Part shown: piece after piece, positions 56,887-64,000 of the stretch
How positions within the stretch are numbered: position 1 is the stretch's first letter
Layout: every line of letters begins with the position of its first letter
Source of the DNA: Vreelandella nigrificans
GTDB taxonomy: Bacteria; Pseudomonadota; Gammaproteobacteria; Pseudomonadales; Halomonadaceae
Direction of reading: 5' to 3'
DNA: 64,000 nt
Assembly (NCBI RefSeq): GCF_002374315.1
Contig: NZ_NWUX01000014.1
Span: forward strand, 1-64,000
Program-made: the position numbers and the translations under genes
The notes under the pieces: generated by a model
Databases searched by the model: none
Told to the model about the DNA's origin: nothing
Seen by the model: the letters and a program-made list of their open reading frames with translations, nothing else

Positions 56887-57366
56887 ATGGCTAATGTGGA
56901 CTACTCACTGCTCAACCGCCAGCTAGAGTCGCTGCTGGATACTCGCGACTGGCTCACCAATAGCGCCCAAACCTGCGCGTTCATTTATCACGCCATTGAT
57001 AAACTCAATTGGGTAGGCTTTTACCTTCAGCGCCAGCCCGACATGCTTAGCCTCGGCCCCTTTCAGGGCAAACCAGCTTGTCACCCTATTCCTTTTAGCA
57101 AAGGAGTATGCGGCGCTGCCGCACGCCAGCAAGCTACCCAACGCATTGATGATGTCCACGCTATCGCTGACCATATTGCTTGCGATGCTGCATCACTCTC
57201 CGAATTGGTTATTCCGATTATGGTAGGTAACACGCTATGGGGGGTTCTCGATCTAGACAGCCCTCAATACGCACGCTTCAGCCAAGAAGACCAAGCCGGC
57301 ATTGAAGCCCTGGTCGCCACCTTTATTCGCCACACAGATCTCCCCTACCCCCTCCAGAACGGCTAG
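56887..57366 (+). CDS. msrC: Free methionine-(R)-sulfoxide reductase (GAF domain, MsrC)
   Basis: Reduces free L-methionine-(R)-sulfoxide. The 159-residue GAF-fold protein carries the family signature LGPFQGKPAC, PFSKGVCGAAA, DDVHAIADHIACD and SELVIPI, with the three cysteines in their expected places. It lies right after metNIQ, though a terminator separates them, so methionine uptake and repair are neighbours. Confidence 0.93.
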   Translation: MANVDYSLLNRQLESLLDTRDWLTNSAQTCAFIYHAIDKLNWVGFYLQRQPDMLSLGPFQGKPACHPIPFSKGVCGAAARQQATQRIDDVHAIADHIACDAASLSELVIPIMVGNTLWGVLDLDSPQYARFSQEDQAGIEALVATFIRHTDLPYPLQNG

Positions 57367-57400
57367 TACAGGTTTTTTTGTACAAGCTTTTTTTGCATAC

Positions 57401-57434
57401 AAAAAAACGCCCCATGCAGTGCATGGGGCGTTTT
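57401..57434. terminator. Bidirectional terminator between msrC and the tRNA-Val pair
   Basis: Near-perfect palindrome AAAACGCCCCATGCA / TGCATGGGGCGTTTT around one central base. The minus strand runs into seven T (57401-57407), fitting the end of the tRNA transcript. The plus strand has TTTTATCAT. Confidence 0.88.
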
Positions 57435-57444
57435 ATCATATTCT

Positions 57445-57521
57445 TGGTAGGACCAGGCGGATTTGAACCGCCGACCTCCACGATGTCAACGTGGCGCTCT
57501 AACCAACTGAGCTATGGTCCT
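57445..57521 (-). tRNA. tRNA-Val (GAC)
   Basis: On the minus strand, 77 nt with encoded CCA. Acceptor stem AGGACCA/TGGTCCT, D-arm GCTC...GAGC, anticodon stem CCACG/CGTGG with loop TTGACAT (anticodon GAC), T-arm GGCGG-TTCAAAT-CCGCC. Confidence 0.95.
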
Positions 57522-57598
57522 AAAGCATTTTTACATGCAGTTTCACACACAAACTCTCATATGAAACTTTTAAATACAGCCTAATGGTTACACATAAT

Positions 57599-57675
57599 TG
57601 GTAGGACCAGGCGGATTTGAACCGCCGACCTCCACGATGTCAACGTGGCGCTCTAACCAACTGAGCTATGGTCCT
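57599..57675 (-). tRNA. tRNA-Val (GAC), second identical copy
   Basis: Identical in sequence to the copy at 57445-57521, separated from it by 77 nt. This copy is nearest the promoter, and both share one promoter and terminator. Confidence 0.95.
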
Positions 57676-57693
57676 GCTGTGCAACGGATGCGT

Positions 57694-57721
57694 ATTCTAC
57701 GGCTTTGTGGCTGAATTGCAA
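57694..57721 (-). promoter_or_regulatory. Promoter of the tRNA-Val operon
   Basis: On the minus strand there is TTGCAA (57716-57721), a 16-nt spacer and TAGAAT (57694-57699), about 18 nt before the first tRNA. Confidence 0.6.
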
Positions 57722-57837
57722 GCAATTTCCACTCCCAGCAATGTCGTCTCTCTACTAGCAACGCCACATCATGCCTTAAAAAGAGAATACAGCGGTTTGA
57801 GTCATTTAGCTCTGCGCTGTAAGCGCTTATAAAGTAG

Positions 57838-59214
57838 CTACTGTGGCACACCACCCTTGGTAAGTACGGCTGGGTCAAGCAGGCGCTCAAGTGTAGCTCG
57901 ATCTAGCTCCGTCTCCTCTTCCGCCACATCAATAACTGGCCTGCCAGCCTGATAAGCTTTCTTAGCAATAGCGGCAGCAGCGTTATAGCCGATAACACTA
58001 TTAAGCGCAGTGACCAAAATAGGGTTACGCGCCAAGGGCCCCAACAGATTTTCCTCGCGCACCTTAAAGGTCGCAATCGCGCGCTCGGCGAGCAAAGTAG
58101 CCGTATTACTCATTAAAGTAATCGACGTAAGCAGATTTGATGCCACTAGCGGCAGCATAACATTGAGCTGAAAATTACCACTTTGACCTGCCACCGTAAT
58201 AGCGGCATCAAGTCCTATTACTTGGGCCGCAGCCTGAGCCGCCGACTCAGGAATAACCGGGTTTACTTTTCCAGGCATAATGGAGCTCCCCGGCTGCAGC
58301 GCTTCCAGCTCAATTTCACCCAGCCCAGCCAGGGGTCCCGAGTTCATCCAGCGTAAGTCATTAGCAATTTTCATAATAACGCAGGCTAACCCTTTAAGTT
58401 GGCCCGACAACTCCACGGCAGCATCTTGCGAAGCAAGGCTGGCAAAAAAGCTATCATTGGGAACAAAGGTTAAACCCGTTTGCTGACTAAGTTCGCTTGC
58501 CATTTTCTCGGCAAACTCTTCAGGGGCATTAATCCCCGTACCAACTGCTGTACCTCCTTGCGCTAGCCGACATAACCGCCCCATTGCACTATCAAATCGC
58601 TCAATGGCTTGATTTACCTGACTGGACCATGCACCCAGCTCCTGATCCATACGCAGCGGCATAGCATCCATCAAATGGGTGCGGCCAGTCTTTACTACAT
58701 GGGCTAGTTCTTTCGCCCGCTGATCGATCGCAGCACGTAACCTAAGCAAGGCTGGGCGCAGCGAGCCATCCAATGCAATAGCAGCAGCAAGGTGAATCGC
58801 CGTAGGGATTACATCATTACTTGACTGCCCCATATTGACATGATCATTAGGGGTTACCTCGACACCTTCACGGCTAGCTAGGGTAGCCAGCACCTCATTC
58901 ACATTCATATTAGTGGAAGTGCCAGAGCCGGTTTGATAAACATCCACAGGAAAGTGCTCATCGTGCTGGCCATCAATCACTGACTGCGCTGCTTTTTCTA
59001 TCGCACCTGCTCGCTTTTCATCTAGCAGGCCCAACTGATGATTAACCCTCGCGGCAGCTAGCTTTATACGTGCAACCGCATGGATAAAAGCAGCAGGCAG
59101 AGGCGTGCCAGAAACTGGGAAATTATTTATGGCGCGCTGGGTCTGAGCGCCATAAAGAGCGTTAGCCGGAACCTCTAATTCCCCCATACTGTCACGCTCT
59201 TTGCGCATATTCAT
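57838..59214 (-). CDS. fumC: Class II fumarate hydratase
   Basis: Oxygen-stable TCA-cycle enzyme converting fumarate to malate, 458 residues (E. coli FumC 467). The superfamily signature GSSIMPGKVNP is present near 310-320, with TGSGTSTNMNVNEV and KTGRTHLMDA earlier. ATG 59214 is preceded by AAAAGGAG; the longer frame from 59259 is not supported. Confidence 0.95.
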   Translation of the reverse strand: MNMRKERDSMGELEVPANALYGAQTQRAINNFPVSGTPLPAAFIHAVARIKLAAARVNHQLGLLDEKRAGAIEKAAQSVIDGQHDEHFPVDVYQTGSGTSTNMNVNEVLATLASREGVEVTPNDHVNMGQSSNDVIPTAIHLAAAIALDGSLRPALLRLRAAIDQRAKELAHVVKTGRTHLMDAMPLRMDQELGAWSSQVNQAIERFDSAMGRLCRLAQGGTAVGTGINAPEEFAEKMASELSQQTGLTFVPNDSFFASLASQDAAVELSGQLKGLACVIMKIANDLRWMNSGPLAGLGEIELEALQPGSSIMPGKVNPVIPESAAQAAAQVIGLDAAITVAGQSGNFQLNVMLPLVASNLLTSITLMSNTATLLAERAIATFKVREENLLGPLARNPILVTALNSVIGYNAAAAIAKKAYQAGRPVIDVAEEETELDRATLERLLDPAVLTKGGVPQ

Positions 59215-59633
59215 AAGCACTCTCCTTTTAGGGCAAATAGCAAATTGATAGCCAAACACTCGCCTACGCTGTTCGTCGCTTTAAACCGCCGCAGTTTTAA
59301 TCTGTCGTCGCTCTGATATGTCGTAGCTTTAACCTAGTCGACCATCTCGGTTAGGTAAATACGAAATTGAGAAAAAGCTAATACAACATTCACTTAAGAC
59401 GGTATGTGGTTAGTACCGTATTCAATTAGTACGGCACTCACCTAATGTAAGATGAGCCAAATGTTGCACTGCACAAAACCACCTGTTATGCTGCAACGCA
59501 TGATCATCAACATCAGCTGCGGTGAACGCTTTGCATGAGACCGCTGCTGAACCACCAACACAAGTTGGCACTGCCTAAAGCACACCAGCATTAGCATGAC
59601 CAATTCGTGAGCAACGGCACAGGAGTGTTTATT
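59215..59633. other. Intergenic region between fumC and the phasin gene
   Basis: About 420 bases shared by divergent genes. The right part holds the phasin promoter (59464-59492). The left part is A/T rich with near-repeats (GTACCGTATTCAATTAGTACGG around 59415-59435) and should hold the fumC promoter, which I could not place. Confidence 0.5.
59464..59492 (+). promoter_or_regulatory. Phasin gene promoter with TGC-rich flanks
   Basis: TTGCAC (59464-59469), 17-nt spacer, TATGCT (59487-59492). TTGCACTGCA and TGCTGCAACGCA flank the elements. PhaR-type PHB regulators bind TGC-rich sites, so this may be an operator; that is inference. Confidence 0.6.
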
Positions 59634-60008
59634 ATGCGTACTTTCAACACCAATGAAATGAACCAGCAGTTTGATAACTTTTTTATGGCACCTGTTCGTG
59701 CATATACAGCGCTAAGCATTGATTATTCAGAAAAGCTGCTGAATGCACAATTAGATGCCAACAAAGCCTATGTTGATACAGGCATTGCTCAAATGCGTCA
59801 GCTGTTAAGCGTAAAAGATGCTGAGGGTCTTCGCAGTTATATGGAAGGTCAGCAGAAAGTTGCCAAAGACTTGGCTGAGCGCGTTAAAGGCGACGCGGAT
59901 AAAGTCGTTTCTTTACAGCAAGACTTTTTACAAAAAAGCCAAAAGCTTACCGAAGAAAATGTAAAGCAGGCCCAAGCTGCTGCCAGCAAAATGAGCAAAA
60001 CCGCTTAA
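59634..60008 (+). CDS. Phasin family protein
   Basis: A 124-residue helical protein that coats polyhydroxyalkanoate granules. It has the phasin pattern of long amphipathic helices: FFMAPVRAYTALSIDYSEKLLNAQLDANKAY, then MEGQQKVAKDLAERVKGDADKV, and a Gln/Lys-rich C-terminal coil. The start is ATG 59634, with AGGAG upstream. No PHA synthase gene is in this window. It ends before a strong terminator shared with hda. Confidence 0.88.
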   Translation: MRTFNTNEMNQQFDNFFMAPVRAYTALSIDYSEKLLNAQLDANKAYVDTGIAQMRQLLSVKDAEGLRSYMEGQQKVAKDLAERVKGDADKVVSLQQDFLQKSQKLTEENVKQAQAAASKMSKTA

Positions 60009-60069
60009 ATTAAGCCCCCCTGCTTTCGGCAAAGACTCTGCGTTAACGATCTAGATAATGCTTGAGAAA

Positions 60070-60103
60070 AAACACCCCTGCCAGCTTGCTGGCGGGGGTG
60101 TTT
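60070..60103. terminator. Bidirectional terminator between phasin and hda
   Basis: A 15-bp stem AAACACCCCTGCCAG / CTGGCGGGGGTGTTT with one T-G wobble and loop CTTG. The right arm touches the hda stop codon. Confidence 0.8.
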
Positions 60104-60806
60104 ACCAATTAAGTGCTGATTTAACAAAAGGGATAGTCAGCTTACGCTTTGCGGAGAGAGAAGCCTGATCTAGCGTTTCCAGTGCACGGCATAACTCGTT
60201 CAAATCTCTGGGACCGCGATGCAATATATAACGCCCCACGTCATCGGGTAATTGCATGCCTCGCACTTTAGCCCTCAGCTTTAAAGCGCCTAGGCGCTCA
60301 GCATCGTCTAGCGGGTGAAGATGAAAGGTCACTCCCCAGGTTAGACGGGACGCTAAATCGGGCAACACCACATCTAGTTGCCTAGGCGGAGAGCTGGAGG
60401 CAATCACCAATGCTTTACCTGCATCCCGAAGCCGATTAAACGCATGGAATAGCGCCTCCTCCCATCGTTTTCGCCCCACGACATACTCCAAGTCATCAAT
60501 AGCCACAATATCCAGCCGTTCAATCTCTTCAAGCATTAAAGGGGGGAAGTGGCCAAGATCAGCTAACGGCAAATAAAGCGCCCGCTTATCCGCATCTGAA
60601 GCGGCGTTACAAGCTGCTTGCAAAAGATGGCTACGGCCGCTGCCTGGCGCGCCCCATAAGTATAAAAACGGTTCAGCATTAGGCTCCAACTGACGAGTAA
60701 AATACTCAACCAGAGACGCATTAGCGCTCGACACATAGTAATTATTAAACGTTGCATCGTCTCGCAACCCCACGCCAAGCGGTAGTTGCGCTGGCATTCG
60801 GCTCAT
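60102..60806 (-). CDS. hda: DnaA regulatory inactivator Hda
   Basis: AAA+ protein that, with the beta clamp, triggers ATP hydrolysis by DnaA after initiation. The 234-residue protein has the clamp-binding motif AQLPLGV at its N-terminus, Walker A GAPGSGRSH (Arg for Lys, as in E. coli Hda) and Walker B DIVAIDDLE. Its ATG overlaps the stop of the upstream perM-like gene by four bases. Confidence 0.94.
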   Translation of the reverse strand: MSRMPAQLPLGVGLRDDATFNNYYVSSANASLVEYFTRQLEPNAEPFLYLWGAPGSGRSHLLQAACNAASDADKRALYLPLADLGHFPPLMLEEIERLDIVAIDDLEYVVGRKRWEEALFHAFNRLRDAGKALVIASSSPPRQLDVVLPDLASRLTWGVTFHLHPLDDAERLGALKLRAKVRGMQLPDDVGRYILHRGPRDLNELCRALETLDQASLSAKRKLTIPFVKSALNW

Positions 60807-61972
60807 GAAGACTCCCTATCATCGTAAGGACCAAGCCCATCATGGCCAATTGGGCGTACTAATGATCGTTTTTCTGAAGTACCTTGCTCTAATGGGCCTT
60901 GTTCCAAGCCCGGCGATGCAGTGCACTGCTCTGCATCGTAAAGCACACTCTCTTTATAGCGTTCCTTAACTTCTTTGAGCAACACCATGATCACAGATGC
61001 CGCAGGAAGAGCTAATAATACGCCAGTAAAACCAAAAAGATTACCCCCCGCTAATACAGCGAAAATGACCGCTACAGGATGTAGACCAATTTTGTCACCT
61101 AACAGTTTGGGTTGAAGCACAGCACTTTCAACAATTTGCCCAAAACTGAATACCACCACCACACCTAGCAGTGGTAACCACGAATCAAACTGAAACAGAG
61201 CAACAATGAGGGCAACCCCCAACCCAACAATAAACCCCAGGAACGGCACAATACTAACGAGGCCCGATACAACACCGATAAGCAAACCGAAATTAAGTCC
61301 CATTAGGGTTAAGCCTAGCGCATAAATGATGCCTAAACACAGCATCACCATCAATTGGCCACGTAAAAAAGCTGACAAAACGTCATCACATCGTTTAGCC
61401 AAACGGACAACATCATCCAGCCACTGACGAGGAATCAGGTCAGCAATACTGGCCAGTAGGCGGTTCCAGTCCAGCAGCAGATAAAAAGCTACCACGGGTA
61501 TCAATGCGACGTAGGTTATCCAAGTGGCAAACGCCATGCCTGAACGGCCAATTTGGCCTAACGCTTGCGCCAAATAGCCCCCCGCATCACGCCAATGCTC
61601 AGCAAGTGTCTCCTGGGCGTTATCAAGTTCAGCACGTAGATCGTAACCCGTCCACTCCTGCACTTGAGGGGCCAATATATTTTCAACCCAATCAAAAACG
61701 CTAGGTGCCGCTTCACCTAATTGTTTTATTTGCTGGACTATTAACGGAACTAAAATCAGCATACTAACCGCCAATACCAGCAAGATGATTAGGAATACGC
61801 TAGAAACCGCAAACGGCCGATTCATACCCCAGCGCTGTAACCTGTTGGCTATTGGATCACCCAAATAGGCAATAATCATTCCAGCGATAAATGGCATCAG
61901 CATCGCATCCAGCAAATACACTAGCCCCACTAACACCGCTAATAGCAAAACGCCCCACCACGAATTTCGCAT
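60803..61972 (-). CDS. perM: AI-2E family transporter (PerM-like)
   Basis: Inner-membrane protein of 389 residues with about seven to eight helices. The central SIVPFLGFIVGLGVALIVAL and LQPKLLGDKIGLHPVAVIFA are typical of the PerM/AI-2E exporter family. The substrate is unknown. The order perM-hda divergent from purM-purN is conserved in Pseudomonas and relatives. It has strong ribosome site GGAGGGAG. Confidence 0.88.
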   Translation of the reverse strand: MRNSWWGVLLLAVLVGLVYLLDAMLMPFIAGMIIAYLGDPIANRLQRWGMNRPFAVSSVFLIILLVLAVSMLILVPLIVQQIKQLGEAAPSVFDWVENILAPQVQEWTGYDLRAELDNAQETLAEHWRDAGGYLAQALGQIGRSGMAFATWITYVALIPVVAFYLLLDWNRLLASIADLIPRQWLDDVVRLAKRCDDVLSAFLRGQLMVMLCLGIIYALGLTLMGLNFGLLIGVVSGLVSIVPFLGFIVGLGVALIVALFQFDSWLPLLGVVVVFSFGQIVESAVLQPKLLGDKIGLHPVAVIFAVLAGGNLFGFTGVLLALPAASVIMVLLKEVKERYKESVLYDAEQCTASPGLEQGPLEQGTSEKRSLVRPIGHDGLGPYDDRESS

Positions 61973-62194
61973 TCTGAATTTCTCCCTCCTGGATAGATGG
62001 TTAGCGGCCTAGCGCACCGCATGATTTGCGATACTACCCAATGAATAGTAACAAAAGTAACGCTTCTCGCATCTGATAACACGACACATCGATGCGACTT
62101 ACGCCACTGAGTGATACAATCTGTCTCGTTATTGCCCCAGCACTGGCCAATTCGCCAGCACTACCGCACTGCTATAGGCTTCACAGGACCTGTC

Positions 62195-63292
62195 ATGACC
62201 GAGACATCCCCTTCTCAGGCTACCCCATCACTCAGCTATAAAGACGCAGGTGTCGATATTGATGCCGGTAACGCGCTGGTTGACCGCATTAAACACGTTG
62301 CTAAACGCACCACACGCCCTGAAGTAATGGGTGGGCTTGGCGGCTTTGGCGCGCTATGTGAGCTGCCTGCTGGCTATAAGCAACCGGTACTCGTGTCTGG
62401 CACCGATGGCGTGGGCACTAAACTGCGTCTTGCCATGGACCTTGGCAAACATGACACCATCGGTATCGATTTAGTGGCAATGTGTGTCAATGATTTGATT
62501 GTTGCTGGCGCCGAACCACTGCTTTTCCTTGACTACTATGCCACGGGTAAGCTGGACATAGATATCGCTGCTGATGTTGTTACAGGCATCGGCACAGGCT
62601 GTGAGCTGGCTGGCTGCGCATTGGTAGGTGGCGAAACAGCCGAAATGCCTGGCATGTACGAAGGCAACGATTACGATCTAGCAGGCTTTTGCGTTGGCGT
62701 CGTCGAAAAAGCCGAAATCCTTGACGGCAGCAAAGTTGCCGAAGGTAATGTCTTATTAGGGCTAGCCTCCTCAGGCCCGCACTCTAATGGATACTCGCTG
62801 ATCCGCAAAATTTTAGACGTGAGTAATGCCTCACTAGACGAAACGGTCGGTGGCCAAGCTTTGGGCGATGCCCTAATGGCCCCCACTCGCATCTATGTAA
62901 AATCCCTTTTATCGATGATGCGTGGCACCGACATTTCAGTGCATGCCCTGTCGCACATTACGGGCGGCGGCCTGCTAGAAAACATTCCCCGGGTACTGCC
63001 TGACACTTTGGCGGCAGATATTGACCTAACCACTTGGCAACGCCCAGAAGTATTTAACTGGCTGCAGGCTAAAGGCAATGTCAATGAGACCGAAATGCAC
63101 CGAGTACTTAACTGCGGTATTGGCATGGTAGTTGTAGTGTCGGCAGAACAGGCAGAAAGCGCCATGGCTCACCTTACAGAGCAAGGCGAAACCGTCTATC
63201 AAATCGGCACGATCATCAAGCGCCAGGACGAAGCCGTCGTACTTAAGAATATGCATAGCGATGAGCACGGTCTGGAGAATCGCCCCGCATGA
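62195..63292 (+). CDS. purM: Phosphoribosylformylglycinamidine cyclo-ligase
   Basis: Fifth step of purine synthesis, forming aminoimidazole ribotide. The 365-residue protein has [40 protein letters not shown] and [14 protein letters not shown] 62195 has AGGA upstream; the longer frame from 62111 is not supported. Its stop overlaps the purN start (ATGA). The divergent 220-bp region with perM has a possible -10 (TACAAT near 62115) but no clear -35. Confidence 0.96.
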   Translation: MTETSPSQATPSLSYKDAGVDIDAGNALVDRIKHVAKRTTRPEVMGGLGGFGALCELPAGYKQPVLVSGTDGVGTKLRLAMDLGKHDTIGIDLVAMCVNDLIVAGAEPLLFLDYYATGKLDIDIAADVVTGIGTGCELAGCALVGGETAEMPGMYEGNDYDLAGFCVGVVEKAEILDGSKVAEGNVLLGLASSGPHSNGYSLIRKILDVSNASLDETVGGQALGDALMAPTRIYVKSLLSMMRGTDISVHALSHITGGGLLENIPRVLPDTLAADIDLTTWQRPEVFNWLQAKGNVNETEMHRVLNCGIGMVVVVSAEQAESAMAHLTEQGETVYQIGTIIKRQDEAVVLKNMHSDEHGLENRPA

Positions 63293-64000
63293 GCAGTACC
63301 GATTACAACAGCGACACGTTAAACGATATGACGCCCGAGCCCATAGGCGCACGGCGTGTCGTGGTATTGATTTCTGGAAGCGGCAGCAACCTGCAAGCAT
63401 TGATAGATGCACAGCAGCACGATCGCTTGGGTGGGGAAATTGTAGCCGTCATTTCAAATGAACCAAGTGCCTATGGCTTAAAGCGTGCCCACGAAGCAGG
63501 CATTGAAGCGGTTGTATTACCACACAGGGAATACGAGAGCCGAGATGCTTACGATGGTGCCCTCATCAAGGTGATTGAACGCCATGAGCCGGACGTCATT
63601 GTGCTTGCTGGTTTTATGCGTATATTAACGCCACGTTTTGTGCAGCGCTTCCTGGGCAAAATGCTTAATATTCACCCATCGCTGCTGCCAGCTTATCAAG
63701 GGCTTAATACCCATGCGCGGGCACTGGCCGATGGAGCTTCATCCCATGGTTGCAGCGTACACTTTGTGACTGAAGAGCTGGACGGTGGTCCAGTGGTATT
63801 ACAGGCAGAACTAAACGTTGCAGACGATGACACGGTCGAGACACTAAAAGATAAGGTACACGCTCGCGAGCATCTTATCTTTCCTATCGCCGTACAGTGG
63901 TTTTTACAAGGCCGCCTGAAGTACAGCACAGAAGGAGCAACGATGGACGGCCACCTGCTGCCGCCCTACGGTATGCGCCTATCCCATGCTGATGCTGCAG
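63289..64000 (+). CDS. purN: Phosphoribosylglycinamide formyltransferase, cut by window edge
   Basis: Third step of purine synthesis, formylating GAR with 10-formyl-THF. The open frame starts at 63289, overlapping the purM stop by three bases, and runs to the right edge without a stop (237 codons; E. coli PurN 212). It has [18 protein letters not shown], the catalytic Asn-His in [18 protein letters not shown] and the Asp in [16 protein letters not shown]. The N-terminus has about 22 extra residues before the Rossmann start; ATG at codon 14 is an alternative. The C-terminus is missing or just at the edge. Confidence 0.94.
   Translation, partial: MSSTDYNSDTLNDMTPEPIGARRVVVLISGSGSNLQALIDAQQHDRLGGEIVAVISNEPSAYGLKRAHEAGIEAVVLPHREYESRDAYDGALIKVIERHEPDVIVLAGFMRILTPRFVQRFLGKMLNIHPSLLPAYQGLNTHARALADGASSHGCSVHFVTEELDGGPVVLQAELNVADDDTVETLKDKVHAREHLIFPIAVQWFLQGRLKYSTEGATMDGHLLPPYGMRLSHADAA

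Noticed and set aside
57378..57584. Open frame reading through the first tRNA-Val
   Set aside because: It crosses a terminator and the tRNA gene on the opposite strand; the RNA explains the sequence.
62111..62194. Upstream extension of purM
   Set aside because: The added residues do not resemble the family and ATG 62195 has its own ribosome site.

Overview
This window is an ordinary, gene-dense piece of a gammaproteobacterial chromosome. It most likely comes from the Halomonadaceae (Halomonas or Vreelandella-like). The evidence is gene content and order read from the proteins: nagZ, psrA and lexA together as in pseudomonads, perM-hda facing purM-purN, a phasin gene, a cyanide-insensitive type cytochrome bd oxidase, tRNA hydroxylase miaE and PEP synthase with its regulatory kinase. 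I see no prophage, insertion sequence, integron, CRISPR array or plasmid gene.

Layout: (1) 1-137 is the leader and promoter of an rRNA operon on the minus strand; its 16S gene lies just off the left edge. (2) 0.4-9.6 kb holds a di-haem peroxidase, then a minus-strand operon cydA-cydB-cydD-cydC-add, then a Ca/Na antiporter. (3) 9.7-18.7 kb holds pqiABC, a helix-hairpin-helix protein, rhlE, an unknown protein, a CynX-type MFS transporter, an asparaginase and a DUF2789 protein. (4) 18.8-27.2 kb holds a VTT membrane protein, a SRPBCC protein, the queuosine genes queC-queE plus a tandem-domain QueD-like gene, a YkgJ-type protein, a giant SARP/AAA/TPR regulator and miaE. (5) 27.7-38.5 kb holds acnB, rraA, a membrane glycerophosphodiesterase, ggt, ppsA and ppsR. 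(6) 38.6-44.0 kb holds hpt, nagZ, an L,D-transpeptidase, psrA, lexA, a CbiM-like permease and purU. (7) 44.3-53.8 kb holds an RNase J-like nuclease, molybdopterin genes (moaE, a moaC-moaD fusion, mobB), and a nucleobase salvage block (uraA, upp, ung, gpt, apt, purine permease), then riboflavin synthase. (8) 54.0-57.4 kb holds a candidate structured RNA, metNIQ and msrC. (9) 57.4-64 kb holds two identical tRNA-Val genes, fumC, a phasin, hda, perM, purM and a purN gene cut by the right edge.

Several neighbourhoods make functional sense. Nucleobase permeases sit beside their phosphoribosyltransferases and uracil-DNA glycosylase. Methionine uptake sits beside free methionine sulfoxide reductase. 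The cytochrome bd subunits sit with the CydDC exporter needed for their assembly. Peptidoglycan recycling (nagZ) sits next to a cytosolic-looking L,D-transpeptidase.

The least explained items are these. A roughly 125-nt RNA upstream of metN has a near-consensus promoter, three hairpins, a strong terminator and a possible competing antiterminator. A QueD-like protein has two PTPS domains that each appear to keep a different part of the active site. A MoaC-MoaD fusion ends in the functional Gly-Gly. A SARP-family regulator carries a degenerate cyclase-homology domain. All functions are assigned by reading motifs by eye; no database search was run.
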